From Bartonella tribocorum (lineage in GTDB: Bacteria; Pseudomonadota; Alphaproteobacteria; Rhizobiales; Rhizobiaceae), in NCBI RefSeq assembly GCF_002778015.1, contig NZ_NJPP01000003.1, positions 7,665 to 56,742 on the forward strand: DNA of 49,078 nucleotides, given 5' to 3'. Every line of letters begins with the position of its first letter. Position 1 is the first letter of the stretch. The translations under genes and the position numbers were made by a program. Under the pieces are notes generated by a model that searched no databases, was not told the DNA's origin, and worked only from the letters and a program-made list of their open reading frames with translations. Below, piece by piece: positions 29,046-38,142 of this stretch.

Positions 29046-30332
29046 ATGCGATTAGGTGGGCGTTGTGCCGCAGCAATAGATGTTCTCAAAGAGATAGAAA
29101 TGAGGCATCGCCCCGTAGGAGAAGCTTTAAAGGATTGGGGGCTTTCTCATCGCTTTGCAGGGGCAGGTGATCGTGCAGCCATTGGTACAATTGTTTATGA
29201 TGTTTTAAGACGACGATATTCTTTACAATGGCGTATGGAGAGTGATGATATTCGGGATATTGTTTTTGCATCCTTATTAGATACTGGAAAAATGACGCTG
29301 GAGCAAATTGACAGTGTGTTAGTAGGAGATCGATTTGCTCCACAGTTATTAGAGGACAAACAGCGCCAATCGTGGCAAAGGAGGCAATTAGTGGATGCAC
29401 CAGATTACATTCGTGGTGATATTCCTCAATGGTGTCAAGCACATCTTTGTCCTTTATTTGGTGAGAAGTGGATCGCTGAAGCTGCTGGGTTAGCAACGCG
29501 TCCTTCTTTAGACATACGGGTAAATAGCCTCAAGGCAACACCAGAAAAGGTGTTGAAAGAGTTAGCAAAGATAAAACTTCAGTCTTTTCCATGGTTTCGG
29601 CAAGCTTTAAGAATTGCACCGATTGAAAAGTTTGATCGCCATCCCAATGTCCAAGTTGAACCAGCTTTTCAAAAAGGGCATTTTGAAATACAGGATTTAG
29701 GGTCTCAAATTGTTGCTCATCTTGTGGAAGCACAAGAAAGCATGCAGGTATTAGATTATTGCGCAGGTGCTGGGGGCAAAACATTAACTTTAGCTTCCGA
29801 TATGAACAATCGTGGGCAAATTTATGCTTATGATTCTGATAAAGCGCGCTTAGCGCCTATTTTTGATCGTCTTCGACGCGCGGGTGTTCGTAATGTACAA
29901 ACACGAGCACAAAAAGAAGAATTAAAGCCATTAATAGGCCAGATGGATAGAGTTTTGTTAGATGCCCCCTGTAGTGGGTCAGGAACATGGCGTCGTCGTC
30001 CAGATGCGAAATGGCGTTTAACATTAGCGCAGGTAAAACAACGCCAAACAGAACAGAGAGCTATTTTAAATGAAGCGATAGATTATCTTAAGCCAAATGG
30101 GCGCTTAGTCTATATTACTTGTTCTCTTTTTGCAGATGAAAATGAGGAACAAATTTCCCATTTTCTTCAACAACATTCTCATTTTTATCCAATAGATATG
30201 CAGGCACTTTGGCAGAAACATTTTAGTTTTTCTTCTGTACAACCAGTCTTTTCAAATTATGGATTGACTTTATCGCCCGCAACAACACAAACAGATGGTT
30301 TCTTTTTATCTGTGTTGCAAAAAAAACATTGA
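29046..30332 (+). CDS. RsmB/NOP-family RNA cytosine-C5 methyltransferase
   Basis: A SAM-dependent RNA m5C methyltransferase of the RsmB/NOL1/NOP2/Sun family, 428 residues. The N-terminal third is the helical NusB-like region (RFAGAGDRAAIGTIVYDVLRR). The Rossmann domain follows: VLDYCAGAGGKTLTLASDM (motif I), YAYDSDKARLAPIFDRLRR, then motif IV LLDAPCSGSGTWRRRPDAKW and motif VI YITCSLFADENEEQI. The two catalytic cysteines are in DAPC and TCS. Rhizobial relatives are usually labelled RsmB-like, and the exact target base is not certain. ATG 29046 has GGGAGAAACG upstream. guaA follows within about 130 nt on the same strand. Confidence 0.92.
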   Translation: MRLGGRCAAAIDVLKEIEMRHRPVGEALKDWGLSHRFAGAGDRAAIGTIVYDVLRRRYSLQWRMESDDIRDIVFASLLDTGKMTLEQIDSVLVGDRFAPQLLEDKQRQSWQRRQLVDAPDYIRGDIPQWCQAHLCPLFGEKWIAEAAGLATRPSLDIRVNSLKATPEKVLKELAKIKLQSFPWFRQALRIAPIEKFDRHPNVQVEPAFQKGHFEIQDLGSQIVAHLVEAQESMQVLDYCAGAGGKTLTLASDMNNRGQIYAYDSDKARLAPIFDRLRRAGVRNVQTRAQKEELKPLIGQMDRVLLDAPCSGSGTWRRRPDAKWRLTLAQVKQRQTEQRAILNEAIDYLKPNGRLVYITCSLFADENEEQISHFLQQHSHFYPIDMQALWQKHFSFSSVQPVFSNYGLTLSPATTQTDGFFLSVLQKKH

Positions 30333-30464
30333 TCCATATTTTTGCATTTTTTATCATAAATTTTATGAGAATAATCTTTTTCCTAAGAAAACAGGCTTGT
30401 GAAAAGAGAAAGATTGAATCATAACTCTCATAAGTTCTCTTTTACAATTGTTGATTGGTTTTCT

Positions 30465-32021
30465 ATGAGCATATCACATCCAGACACTGTTCTTATTATT
30501 GACTTTGGTTCACAAGTAACACAACTTATTGCGCGACGAGTACGAGCAATGGGGGTATATTGTGAAATTGTTCCTTTTCAATTGGCTTTAGACGCTGTCC
30601 GCCGTATAAATCCTCAAGCTATTATTTTATCCGGAAGCCCTTATTCCGTTATTGATGAAGGGTCGCCGCGTGCTCCAATGGAAATTTTTGAGGCCGGTAT
30701 TCCGATTCTTGGTATTTGTTATGGTGAGCAAGTCATGTGTGTTCAGCTTGGAGGAAAGGTTGAAGCAGGACGTGAGCGTGAATTTGGGCGTGCTTTTTTG
30801 GAAATCCAAGAGAAGAGTGCCTTTTTTGATGGAGTGTGGGAAAAAGGTTCTCATTATCAAGTATGGATGAGTCACGGTGACCGTGTGGCAGCTTTACCAG
30901 AAGGTTTTCGTGTCATAGGAACCTCAAAAGGTGCTCCCTATGCGGCTATTGCCGATGAGAAAAGACATTTTTATGCGGTACAGTTTCATCCTGAAGTTAT
31001 CCATACACCGGATGGTACAAAACTTTTGCAAAATTTTATTCATAAGATCTCTGCTATTAAAGGCAATTGGTCAATGGCTTCTTATCGGAAGCAAGCAATT
31101 GCGACAATACAAGAAAAAGTTGGGAAAAGTCGTGTGATTTGTGGTCTTTCAGGTGGGGTAGATTCATCTGTTGTAGCGGTGCTTCTTCATGAAGCCATAG
31201 GAGATCAATTAACATGCATTTTGGTTGACCATGGATTGATGCGTAAGAATGAGGCTCAGGAAGTTCTTACATTATTCCGCGATCACTATAACATAGAGCT
31301 TATTCACGTTAATGCTGCCGATATATTTCTTAATGCTTTAGAAGGGGTGACAGATCCAGAAAAAAAGCGCAAAACGATAGGGTGCCTTTTTATTGAAGTT
31401 TTTGAAGAGGAAACGAAAAAGATAGGAGGTGCAGAGTTTTTAGCGCAAGGAACACTTTATCCAGATGTTATTGAGAGTGTCTCAGTCATTGGTGAATCGG
31501 TAACCATTAAAAGCCATCATAATGTGGGGGGGTTACCGGAACAGATGAATATGAAACTTGTAGAACCGTTGCGTGAGCTTTTTAAGGATGAGGTTCGCTC
31601 GCTAGGGCGAGAGTTAGGGCTGCCAGAGCAGTTTATTGGTCGCCATCCTTTCCCAGGTCCCGGCCTTGCAATTCGGTGTCCAGGTGCCGTAACACGCGAA
31701 AAATTGGAAATTTTACGTGAAGCAGATTCCATTTATCTTGAGGAAATCCGTAAGGCTGGTCTTTATGATGAAATTTGGCAAGCTTTTGCTGTTCTTCTTC
31801 CTGTCCAGACTGTTGGAGTGATGGGGGATAGTCGCACGTATGAATTTGTTTGTGCGCTTCGCGCTGTCACATCTGTCGATGGAATGACCGCTGATTTTTA
31901 TCCCTATGATATGGCATTTTTAAGTAAGACAGCATCACGTATTATTAACGAAGTTAGAGGGATTAATCGTGTTGTTTATGATGTAACCTCCAAGCCCCCT
32001 GGTACCATTGAATGGGAATAA
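30465..32021 (+). CDS. guaA: GMP synthase (glutamine-hydrolysing)
   Basis: GuaA converts XMP to GMP with ATP and glutamine. The 518-residue protein has an N-terminal class I glutamine amidotransferase domain ([30 protein letters not shown] with the nucleophile Cys, and QFHPEV with the His), then the ATP pyrophosphatase domain ([20 protein letters not shown], the P-loop) and the dimerisation domain ([18 protein letters not shown], ending KPPGTIEWE). I chose ATG 30465, which gives the standard N-terminus; the frame is open to GTG 30399 but the extra 22 residues are not typical. With guaB, 2.3 kb upstream, it completes the IMP to GMP branch. Confidence 0.97.
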   Translation: MSISHPDTVLIIDFGSQVTQLIARRVRAMGVYCEIVPFQLALDAVRRINPQAIILSGSPYSVIDEGSPRAPMEIFEAGIPILGICYGEQVMCVQLGGKVEAGREREFGRAFLEIQEKSAFFDGVWEKGSHYQVWMSHGDRVAALPEGFRVIGTSKGAPYAAIADEKRHFYAVQFHPEVIHTPDGTKLLQNFIHKISAIKGNWSMASYRKQAIATIQEKVGKSRVICGLSGGVDSSVVAVLLHEAIGDQLTCILVDHGLMRKNEAQEVLTLFRDHYNIELIHVNAADIFLNALEGVTDPEKKRKTIGCLFIEVFEEETKKIGGAEFLAQGTLYPDVIESVSVIGESVTIKSHHNVGGLPEQMNMKLVEPLRELFKDEVRSLGRELGLPEQFIGRHPFPGPGLAIRCPGAVTREKLEILREADSIYLEEIRKAGLYDEIWQAFAVLLPVQTVGVMGDSRTYEFVCALRAVTSVDGMTADFYPYDMAFLSKTASRIINEVRGINRVVYDVTSKPPGTIEWE

Positions 32022-32215
32022 TTGAAATAAAGGATAAGCTTTTTAAGAATAAAATATCATGGAGGGTTTGATATTGAGAAAAATGGAGAAAAAATAATTG
32101 TGCATTCTCATATGATATAAAGCTTTATCTGGAAATTTGTCCGCTAATCTCATTGAGAGCCAATGTCATTTAAAATTGACCAATATCATTTAAGACGAAG
32201 AAGTGTGAAATTTGC

Positions 32216-32938
32216 ATGTATGAGAAAAAAATTGTTGCACACCGTGGTGGCGCTCATCTTTATCCTGAAAATACCCTTTCGGCATTTAATAACGCTATAG
32301 CGTTAAATATTGATGAAATTGAATGCGACGTTCATTTACTGAAAAGCGGTGAAGTGGTTGTTTTTCACGATTTTGGTTTAGATCAATTGGTTGGCAAAAA
32401 GGGGTATATTCATGACATTGATAATGAAACACGCAAACAACTTTGCGTGAAAGGAAGTCGAGAAGCCCCCCCTTTATTAGAAGAAGTGCTTGATCTTTTA
32501 GCACCAACCAATGTTGGTTTGCATCTTGAAATCAAAACATGTGGTGAAGTGGAGCGTGAAACAATATTATCCCAAAAAGCGCTTGCACTCATAAAAAGTA
32601 GAAATTTATCAGAACGGGTTTCTGCCATTAGTTTTGATCCTTTGGTCCTTCGTCCTTTTATTGAAGCAGGCATACCATCTGGTCCATGCATTGATAATTT
32701 TGAAAGTGATATGTATCGCCATTTTTCTGAATGGAAACAATTGGGGTATTCTGATTTAAGTTTAGATGGTTCCATTGCCTCACAGGATTTTATTGAAGCA
32801 GCGCTTGAAGCTGGTTTTACTGTAGGGGTATGGACAATCAACGGAAAAGTTCGGTTATCACATTGGCTTAATATGCCTGTACATTACATTACGACAGATC
32901 AACCGGATCTTGCATTGCAATTGCGTACACAAAGGTAA
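32216..32938 (+). CDS. ugpQ: glycerophosphodiester phosphodiesterase
   Basis: The enzyme hydrolyses glycerophosphodiesters (deacylated phospholipids) to glycerol 3-phosphate and an alcohol. The 240-residue protein has no signal peptide and is therefore cytosolic, like UgpQ. The GDPD signature is complete: IVAHRGGAHLYPENTLSAF with the catalytic His, DEIECDVHLLKSGEVVVFHD with the metal-binding acids and second His, then GLHLEIKT and a C-terminal VGVWTINGKVRL. It lies on the same strand about 1 kb upstream of the ugpBAEC importer, which fits uptake followed by cleavage of host-derived glycerophosphodiesters, although the gap argues against a single transcript. Confidence 0.92.
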   Translation: MYEKKIVAHRGGAHLYPENTLSAFNNAIALNIDEIECDVHLLKSGEVVVFHDFGLDQLVGKKGYIHDIDNETRKQLCVKGSREAPPLLEEVLDLLAPTNVGLHLEIKTCGEVERETILSQKALALIKSRNLSERVSAISFDPLVLRPFIEAGIPSGPCIDNFESDMYRHFSEWKQLGYSDLSLDGSIASQDFIEAALEAGFTVGVWTINGKVRLSHWLNMPVHYITTDQPDLALQLRTQR

Positions 32939-33916
32939 AAAAATATACTTCTACAAAATCACTGTCCCTTCATAAAGCTAGCCTCATGAAAAAAAGTAGG
33001 AAGTGTTTTCTTTTGCGCAATAATAACACGTTGATTTTTAATAATCACTCAATATTTTTTATATTGAGTGAGAGCTCTTAATATCAAAAGATTTTCTCAC
33101 TTCAAATTTTTTACAATGAATCAAGAAAAATCATTCATTTGCATATTACGAGCGGGATTGGTGTGTGGATAAAAAGCTATTGAAAAAAAATAAAATATTC
33201 ATTTAAACTCTCTTAAAAGCAAGGCTTAGTGAAGGATGAGGGGAATCGTATGATGGTGTCGTTTTGCACCTTTATCAAGTGTAAAAATGATGGTTTAGAA
33301 AAAGTCTAATATACTTTAACAGAGGGTTTTATGACTTATTATAAGACGCTATCATGAAATGGGTGTAGATGGATTGAAAGATTTTTTACGGCATGGAAAT
33401 TGGTTATACAATATCATGCTGTTTTGCATGAGGGGGGTGATTCCATTACAGAGAAGGAGACAATTAAGCACTTCAAAATGATTTTCTTAATTTGGAAAAA
33501 ATTCTATTCATCTCTTTGTTAAATTTAGTAGCAACATTATTTTAAAGTTATAAACTGAGAATTATAAGAAAAATAGTATAAAGAATAACAATTATTTTTT
33601 TAAAAAAGTAAATCCAGATATTATAGATATTACAAAAGTCATGAAATGATATTGACGATCTATATCTTTTTACTTATTGCATTTTTTATTTAAGTCATTT
33701 CATTTTTTTCAGATAGTTACAACCCCGTATCTTTTTAAAGCATAAGAAAGCTTATAAAAGAAAACGAATAAATCTAGACAAATTCATTTGACCTTTTTGT
33801 GGTTCCTGTTTAAATGGAAGAATGTATTTCGGAAATAAAACTATCATAGCATTTTCATGTGTAATACTATAAATCTAAGGGTAGTTTGTATTTCATCACT
33901 TCAGAAAGGGTAGACC
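32939..33916. other. intergenic region upstream of ugpB, with a diverged repeat
   Basis: About 980 bases, AT-rich, without a supportable gene. It contains a diverged repeat (about 33041-33310) whose partner lies downstream of ugpC, and an 11-bp perfect hairpin at 33045-33071. The ugpB promoter should lie within the last 200 bases; I saw no convincing Pho box. Confidence 0.55.
33041..33310 (+). repeat. diverged direct repeat, left copy (flanks ugpBAEC)
   Basis: It shares with 38665-38945, in the same orientation, TGTGGATAAAAAGCTATT (33164-33181; the partner has TGTGGATAAAAAACTATT at 38786) and AATCGTATGATGGTG (33244-33258; partner AATCGTGTGATGGTG at 38882). ATTTTCTCA and a GAATCAA block also match upstream. 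It opens with a hairpin, TCACTCAATAT-TTTTT-ATATTGAGTGA. Confidence 0.65.
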
Positions 33917-35251
33917 ATGAGTCGTTTTTATCTTTCCATAGCGGCCACGGTTGCTATCATAATGTCCGCAGCTGGAATAACAGCGAGTTTTGCGCAGACA
34001 AAGATCAGCTTTTGGCATTCTATGAGTGGTGAAGTAGGAAAGCAAACTGAAAGTCTCATTAACGATTTTAATGCAAGTCAATCTGAATATAAAGTTGTGC
34101 CTTCATTTCGCGGTGAGTATGAAGAGGGGTTGATTTCACTCATTGCAGCATTTCGTGGAAAAAAACAGCCCGTTCTTGCTCAGATTTATGACGTTGGTAC
34201 TGGAACTATGATGGCTGCAAAAGGTGCAATTTATCCATTTTATCAACTTATGGCTGACACAAAACAGGAATTCGATCCTGCCGATTATTTTCCTGCTATT
34301 AGTGGTTATTATTCAGATAAACAGGGCCGTATGGTCTCTATGCCATTCAATATTTCAACACCAATCCTTTATTACAACAAAGATATCTTTAAAAAAGCAG
34401 GACTTGATCCAGAACAGCCTCCTAAAACATGGCAAGATATAGAAGGTTTTTCTAAAAAAATTCTTGAAACTAAAGCGGCAGCGTGTGGTTTTACAATGGC
34501 TTATGCAGCTCAATGGATTGGTGTCGAGAATTTTTCAGCGTTGCATAACGTTCCTTTTGGAACGAGAGAAAATGGCTTTAAAGGACTTGATTCAGAACTT
34601 ACATTTAATGGACCTTTACAAGTACGTATGTGGACAGATCTAAAAAGGTGGTCTGATCAAGGTATTTTCCGCTATGGTGGTCCTGCGGGCGCATTAGATG
34701 CAGCACCAATGTTTATGGCACAAAATTGTGCAATTTTTATACAATCTTCAGGATCACATGCTGGCATTGTTTCTGAAGCTCAGTTTAATGTGGGCGTTGG
34801 TATGCTACCATACTATAAGGATGTAGAAGGAGCGCCGCAAAATTCAGTTGTTGGAGGCGCTTCTATTTGGACGTTTAAAGGGCATACGCCAAAGGAATAT
34901 GCTGGAGCAGCTGCTTTTCTTAAGTTTCTTTCAAAAACAGAAAACCAGGCAAAATGGCATCAGAAAACAGGGTATCTTCCAACAACAAAAGCAACTTATG
35001 AATTGAGCAAAGAACAACATTTCTATGAAAAAACGCCAGGGGCTGATATCGCTATCAAACAGATCAATCTTAATCCGCCAACAATTAACTCGAAAGGGAT
35101 AAGATTTGGTAATTTACCACAAATCCGTACCATTCTTGATCAGGAGTTGGAAGCTGTTCTTAGTGGTTCAAAAACACCGAAAGATGGTTTGGATGAGACC
35201 GTTGAGCGTGGAAATAAACTCTTGCGTGAATTTGAGAAATCTAATCGTTAA
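33917..35251 (+). CDS. ugpB: sn-glycerol-3-phosphate ABC transporter, substrate-binding protein
   Basis: The periplasmic receptor of the Ugp importer, 444 residues, of the family 1 (maltose-type) binding-protein fold. The signal peptide is clear (about residues 1-26, ending ITASFAQ). Family blocks include ISFWHSMSGEVGKQTESLI, PFNISTPILYYNKDIFKKAG, PPKTWQDIEGFSKKI and VVGGASIWTFKGHTPKEYAG. UgpB binds glycerol 3-phosphate or glycerophosphodiesters such as glycerophosphocholine. ATG 33917 has AGAAAGGG upstream. A hairpin between this gene and ugpA probably sets higher expression of the receptor than of the membrane parts. Confidence 0.93.
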   Translation: MSRFYLSIAATVAIIMSAAGITASFAQTKISFWHSMSGEVGKQTESLINDFNASQSEYKVVPSFRGEYEEGLISLIAAFRGKKQPVLAQIYDVGTGTMMAAKGAIYPFYQLMADTKQEFDPADYFPAISGYYSDKQGRMVSMPFNISTPILYYNKDIFKKAGLDPEQPPKTWQDIEGFSKKILETKAAACGFTMAYAAQWIGVENFSALHNVPFGTRENGFKGLDSELTFNGPLQVRMWTDLKRWSDQGIFRYGGPAGALDAAPMFMAQNCAIFIQSSGSHAGIVSEAQFNVGVGMLPYYKDVEGAPQNSVVGGASIWTFKGHTPKEYAGAAAFLKFLSKTENQAKWHQKTGYLPTTKATYELSKEQHFYEKTPGADIAIKQINLNPPTINSKGIRFGNLPQIRTILDQELEAVLSGSKTPKDGLDETVERGNKLLREFEKSNR

Positions 35252-35276
35252 TTTGTTTTTTTGTTAAACATTCAAA

Positions 35277-35305
35277 GACTCAACAAAAACAGTTGAGTCC
35301 TTTTT
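35277..35305 (+). terminator. intercistronic terminator/attenuator between ugpB and ugpA
   Basis: Perfect 8-bp stem GACTCAAC (35277-35284) and GTTGAGTC (35292-35299) around a 7-nt loop, followed by CTTTTT. It begins 26 nt after the ugpB stop and ends 42 nt before the ugpA ATG. Partial termination here is the usual way to make excess binding protein. Confidence 0.8.
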
Positions 35306-35346
35306 GTTTATCTTTTTAAAGTCTCTACATTTAAAGAGCCCTACGA

Positions 35347-36231
35347 ATGCAAGAAAAATATGCATATTTTAAAAATAGTCTCCTTTCTTACGGACTGCTT
35401 TTTCCTCAGCTCCTTGTGACGTTTTTGTTTTTCTTTTGGCCAGCCGCTCAAGCCATAAAATCATCCTTTGAACGTGAAAATCCTTTTGGCTTTACAACAA
35501 CTTTTATTGGTCTTGAAAATTATCTAACCGTTCTTTCTGATCCTACTTATCGGCAATCACTTCTTACAACCGTAATATTTTCCATCTCTGTTACTGTCGT
35601 TTCAATGACAATATCACTTCTTTTAGCTGTTTGTGTTGATCGTGTTGTTCGTGCAAAAAAGGCTTATACAATTCTTTTGCTTTGGCCTTATGCTGTTGCT
35701 TCAGTATTGGCTGGTATATTATGGTTGTTTATCTTTCATCCCACCATTGGGATTATTCCTTTTCTTCTCGAAAAAATAGGAGTGCTATGGAATTATCGTG
35801 TTAATGGCACCCAAGCGATGATTCTTATTGTTATTGCGGCTAGTTGGAAACAGATTGCTTACAATTTTCTCTTTTTTCTTACAGGTCTTCAGTCCGTTCC
35901 GCGTTCTCAAATAGAAGCAGCAGCCATTGATGGTGCTGGTCCCTTTAAACGATTTTGGACTGTAGTCTTTCCGCAAATTTCACCAACGACATTTTTCCTT
36001 CTTATCGTCAATATCAATTATGTTATGTTTGATACTTTTGGTATTATTGATAACACAACTTCTGGGGGGCCTGCGCGTGCAACGAACATCCTCGTCTATA
36101 AAGTATATGACGATGGTTTTAGAAATCAGATAATCGGTGTATCAGCAGCACAATCAACAATACTGATGTTGATGGTTATTGTCTTAACCTTTATCCAGTT
36201 TCGCTGGATTGAGCGTCGTGTACAATATTAG
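35347..36231 (+). CDS. ugpA: sn-glycerol-3-phosphate ABC transporter, permease UgpA
   Basis: An inner-membrane permease of the MalF/UgpA type, 294 residues, with six expected membrane segments: about residues 13-35, 72-95, 105-130, 155-180, 210-230 and 260-285. The coupling motif that docks on the ATPase is present as EAAAIDGAGPFKRFWTVVFP. The N-terminal FFWPAAQAIKSSFERENPFG is typical of UgpA. It lies after the ugpB hairpin and 10 nt before ugpE, with which it forms the membrane channel. Confidence 0.93.
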   Translation: MQEKYAYFKNSLLSYGLLFPQLLVTFLFFFWPAAQAIKSSFERENPFGFTTTFIGLENYLTVLSDPTYRQSLLTTVIFSISVTVVSMTISLLLAVCVDRVVRAKKAYTILLLWPYAVASVLAGILWLFIFHPTIGIIPFLLEKIGVLWNYRVNGTQAMILIVIAASWKQIAYNFLFFLTGLQSVPRSQIEAAAIDGAGPFKRFWTVVFPQISPTTFFLLIVNINYVMFDTFGIIDNTTSGGPARATNILVYKVYDDGFRNQIIGVSAAQSTILMLMVIVLTFIQFRWIERRVQY

Positions 36232-36241
36232 GAAATAAATT

Positions 36242-37093
36242 ATGGTTGAAAATCGCCCTATTTTGAAATTTCTAACCCATATCACTCTCATTATTGGCAT
36301 TATCATTATTTGTTTTCCAGTTTATGTTGCTATCATTGCATCAACACATAGTTCAGCAGCATTTAATTCAGGGACACTTCCTCTTTTACCTGGGGGACAC
36401 GCTCTGGAAAATTATAAAATAATCTTTGGTAACGGCCTTTCACAGCGTGGTTTACCCAATCTGTGGCCACTTTTAATGAATTCACTTATTATGGCTTTTG
36501 GGATTAGTATTGGAAAAATTATTATTTCACTTTTGTCTGCTTATGCAATTGTCTACATGCGTTTTCCTTTCCGAAAAATTGCTTTTGTTCTTATTTTTGT
36601 TACATTGATGCTTCCTGTCGAAGTTCGTATTCTGCCAACCTATGTGGTTGTTGCGAAATTGGGAATGATTAACACCTATAGTGGAATGATTATTCCACTT
36701 ATTGCATCGGCAACCGCGACATTTTTATTTCGTCAGTTTTTTTTGACTGTTCCAGATGAACTCTTAGAGGCAGCACGTGTTGATGGTGCAGGACCATTCA
36801 AATTTTTTAAGGATATTCTTCTTCCTCTTAGTAAAAGTAATATCGCTGCTTTATTTATCATTATGTTCATTTATGGATGGATACAATATCTCTGGCCTCT
36901 TATCATCACAACGGATCAAGATCATCAAACAATCCTTATTATTTTAAAACAGCTTGTTGTCGAATCACTACAACATGATCCTCAATGGAATATCCTCATG
37001 GCAGTATCGGTTATTGCTATGGTACCGCCTGTTCTTGTTGTTATCTTCATGCAGCGGCTTTTTATCAAAGGCCTTATTGAAACGGAGAAGTAA
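36242..37093 (+). CDS. ugpE: sn-glycerol-3-phosphate ABC transporter, permease UgpE
   Basis: The second inner-membrane permease of the Ugp importer, MalG/UgpE type, 283 residues, about six membrane segments. The coupling motif reads [20 protein letters not shown]. The early periplasmic loop with [19 protein letters not shown] and the later [20 protein letters not shown] match UgpE. The gene starts 10 nt after ugpA and ends 2 nt before the ugpC GTG, so the three are translated from one message. Confidence 0.93.
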   Translation: MVENRPILKFLTHITLIIGIIIICFPVYVAIIASTHSSAAFNSGTLPLLPGGHALENYKIIFGNGLSQRGLPNLWPLLMNSLIMAFGISIGKIIISLLSAYAIVYMRFPFRKIAFVLIFVTLMLPVEVRILPTYVVVAKLGMINTYSGMIIPLIASATATFLFRQFFLTVPDELLEAARVDGAGPFKFFKDILLPLSKSNIAALFIIMFIYGWIQYLWPLIITTDQDHQTILIILKQLVVESLQHDPQWNILMAVSVIAMVPPVLVVIFMQRLFIKGLIETEK

Positions 37094-37095
37094 TT

Positions 37096-38142
37096 GTGGC
37101 CATAATTCAGTTATCAAATATAAAAAAACGGTATGACAATGGCATTCTGGTCATTGATGACTTGAACTTAACGGTTGCTGATAAAGAACTTCTTGTTCTT
37201 GTTGGTCCTTCAGGATGTGGAAAATCAACCTTATTACGTATTATTGCAGGACTTGAACAAGTCACCTCAGGGGAACTATGTATTGATAACGAACGCATCA
37301 ATGATCGTGAACCAGCCGATCGTGATATTGCTATGGTTTTTCAGAATTATGCTCTTTATCCCCATATGACAGTTCGTGGAAACTTAGAATATGGTCTTAA
37401 AAATCGTAAAACGCCTAAAGAAGAAATAAAAAAACGCATCGCACATGCTGCAAAGCTTTTGGAGATAGAACCATTTCTTGATCGTAAACCACGACAATTA
37501 TCAGGAGGACAACGCCAGCGTGTTGCAATGGGACGTGTCATTGTACGTCAACCCCGTGTTTTTCTCTTTGATGAACCTCTTTCAAATCTTGATGCAAAAT
37601 TACGGGCGCAAATGTGTATTGAGATAAAAACGCTACAGCGTTCATTAGGAACAACCAGCCTCTATGTTACGCATGATCAACTAGAAGCCATGACATTAGC
37701 TGATAGAATAGTCGTTTTGAATAAAGGCACTATCGAGCAAATTGGAACACCAATGGAAATTTATGATACTCCAGCAACCATATTTGTTGCCGATTTTATT
37801 GGTTCTCCTCCGATGAATTTTCTTGATCGTCATGTCCTAGAACAACATTTAGGGCATTCCTTTTCTTATAGTGAAGAAACTGATCTTTTAGCTTTCAGGC
37901 CAGAAATAATCTTATTGGGCGAACACCTAGATAAAGGACCTGTCTTTCACACACAAATTGAACTTATTAAGCCTATTGGAACAGGTTGCCATGTTTTAAC
38001 GCGTTGGAATAATATGATTTTTACGATTGAAATAAAAGAACGCTTGACACACGACCATGGTCAAAAATTAAGTTTCACTGTCGCTCATCAAGACTTTCAT
38101 ACCTTTAAAAAAAACACGGGAAAGCGGACAAGGAATAAGTAA
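37096..38142 (+). CDS. ugpC: sn-glycerol-3-phosphate ABC transporter, ATP-binding protein UgpC
   Basis: The ATPase of the Ugp importer, 348 residues. The nucleotide-binding domain shows Walker [18 protein letters not shown], the Q-loop [14 protein letters not shown], the signature [13 protein letters not shown], Walker [13 protein letters not shown] and the switch His in YVTHDQ. A MalK-type TOBE regulatory region (about residues 240-340) follows, with [11 protein letters not shown]. The start is GTG 37096, 2 nt after ugpE. The gene ends the operon; no clear terminator was seen before the long gap that follows. Confidence 0.93.
   Translation: MAIIQLSNIKKRYDNGILVIDDLNLTVADKELLVLVGPSGCGKSTLLRIIAGLEQVTSGELCIDNERINDREPADRDIAMVFQNYALYPHMTVRGNLEYGLKNRKTPKEEIKKRIAHAAKLLEIEPFLDRKPRQLSGGQRQRVAMGRVIVRQPRVFLFDEPLSNLDAKLRAQMCIEIKTLQRSLGTTSLYVTHDQLEAMTLADRIVVLNKGTIEQIGTPMEIYDTPATIFVADFIGSPPMNFLDRHVLEQHLGHSFSYSEETDLLAFRPEIILLGEHLDKGPVFHTQIELIKPIGTGCHVLTRWNNMIFTIEIKERLTHDHGQKLSFTVAHQDFHTFKKNTGKRTRNK

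Noticed and set aside
29086-29496. 136-codon minus-strand frame
   Set aside because: It lies opposite the RsmB-type methyltransferase, whose motifs are clear. It is a shadow frame.
33640-33720. Possible Pho box upstream of ugpB (two GTCAT words)
   Set aside because: The words are not spaced as the 11-bp direct repeats of a PhoB site, and the AT-rich context makes such matches common.
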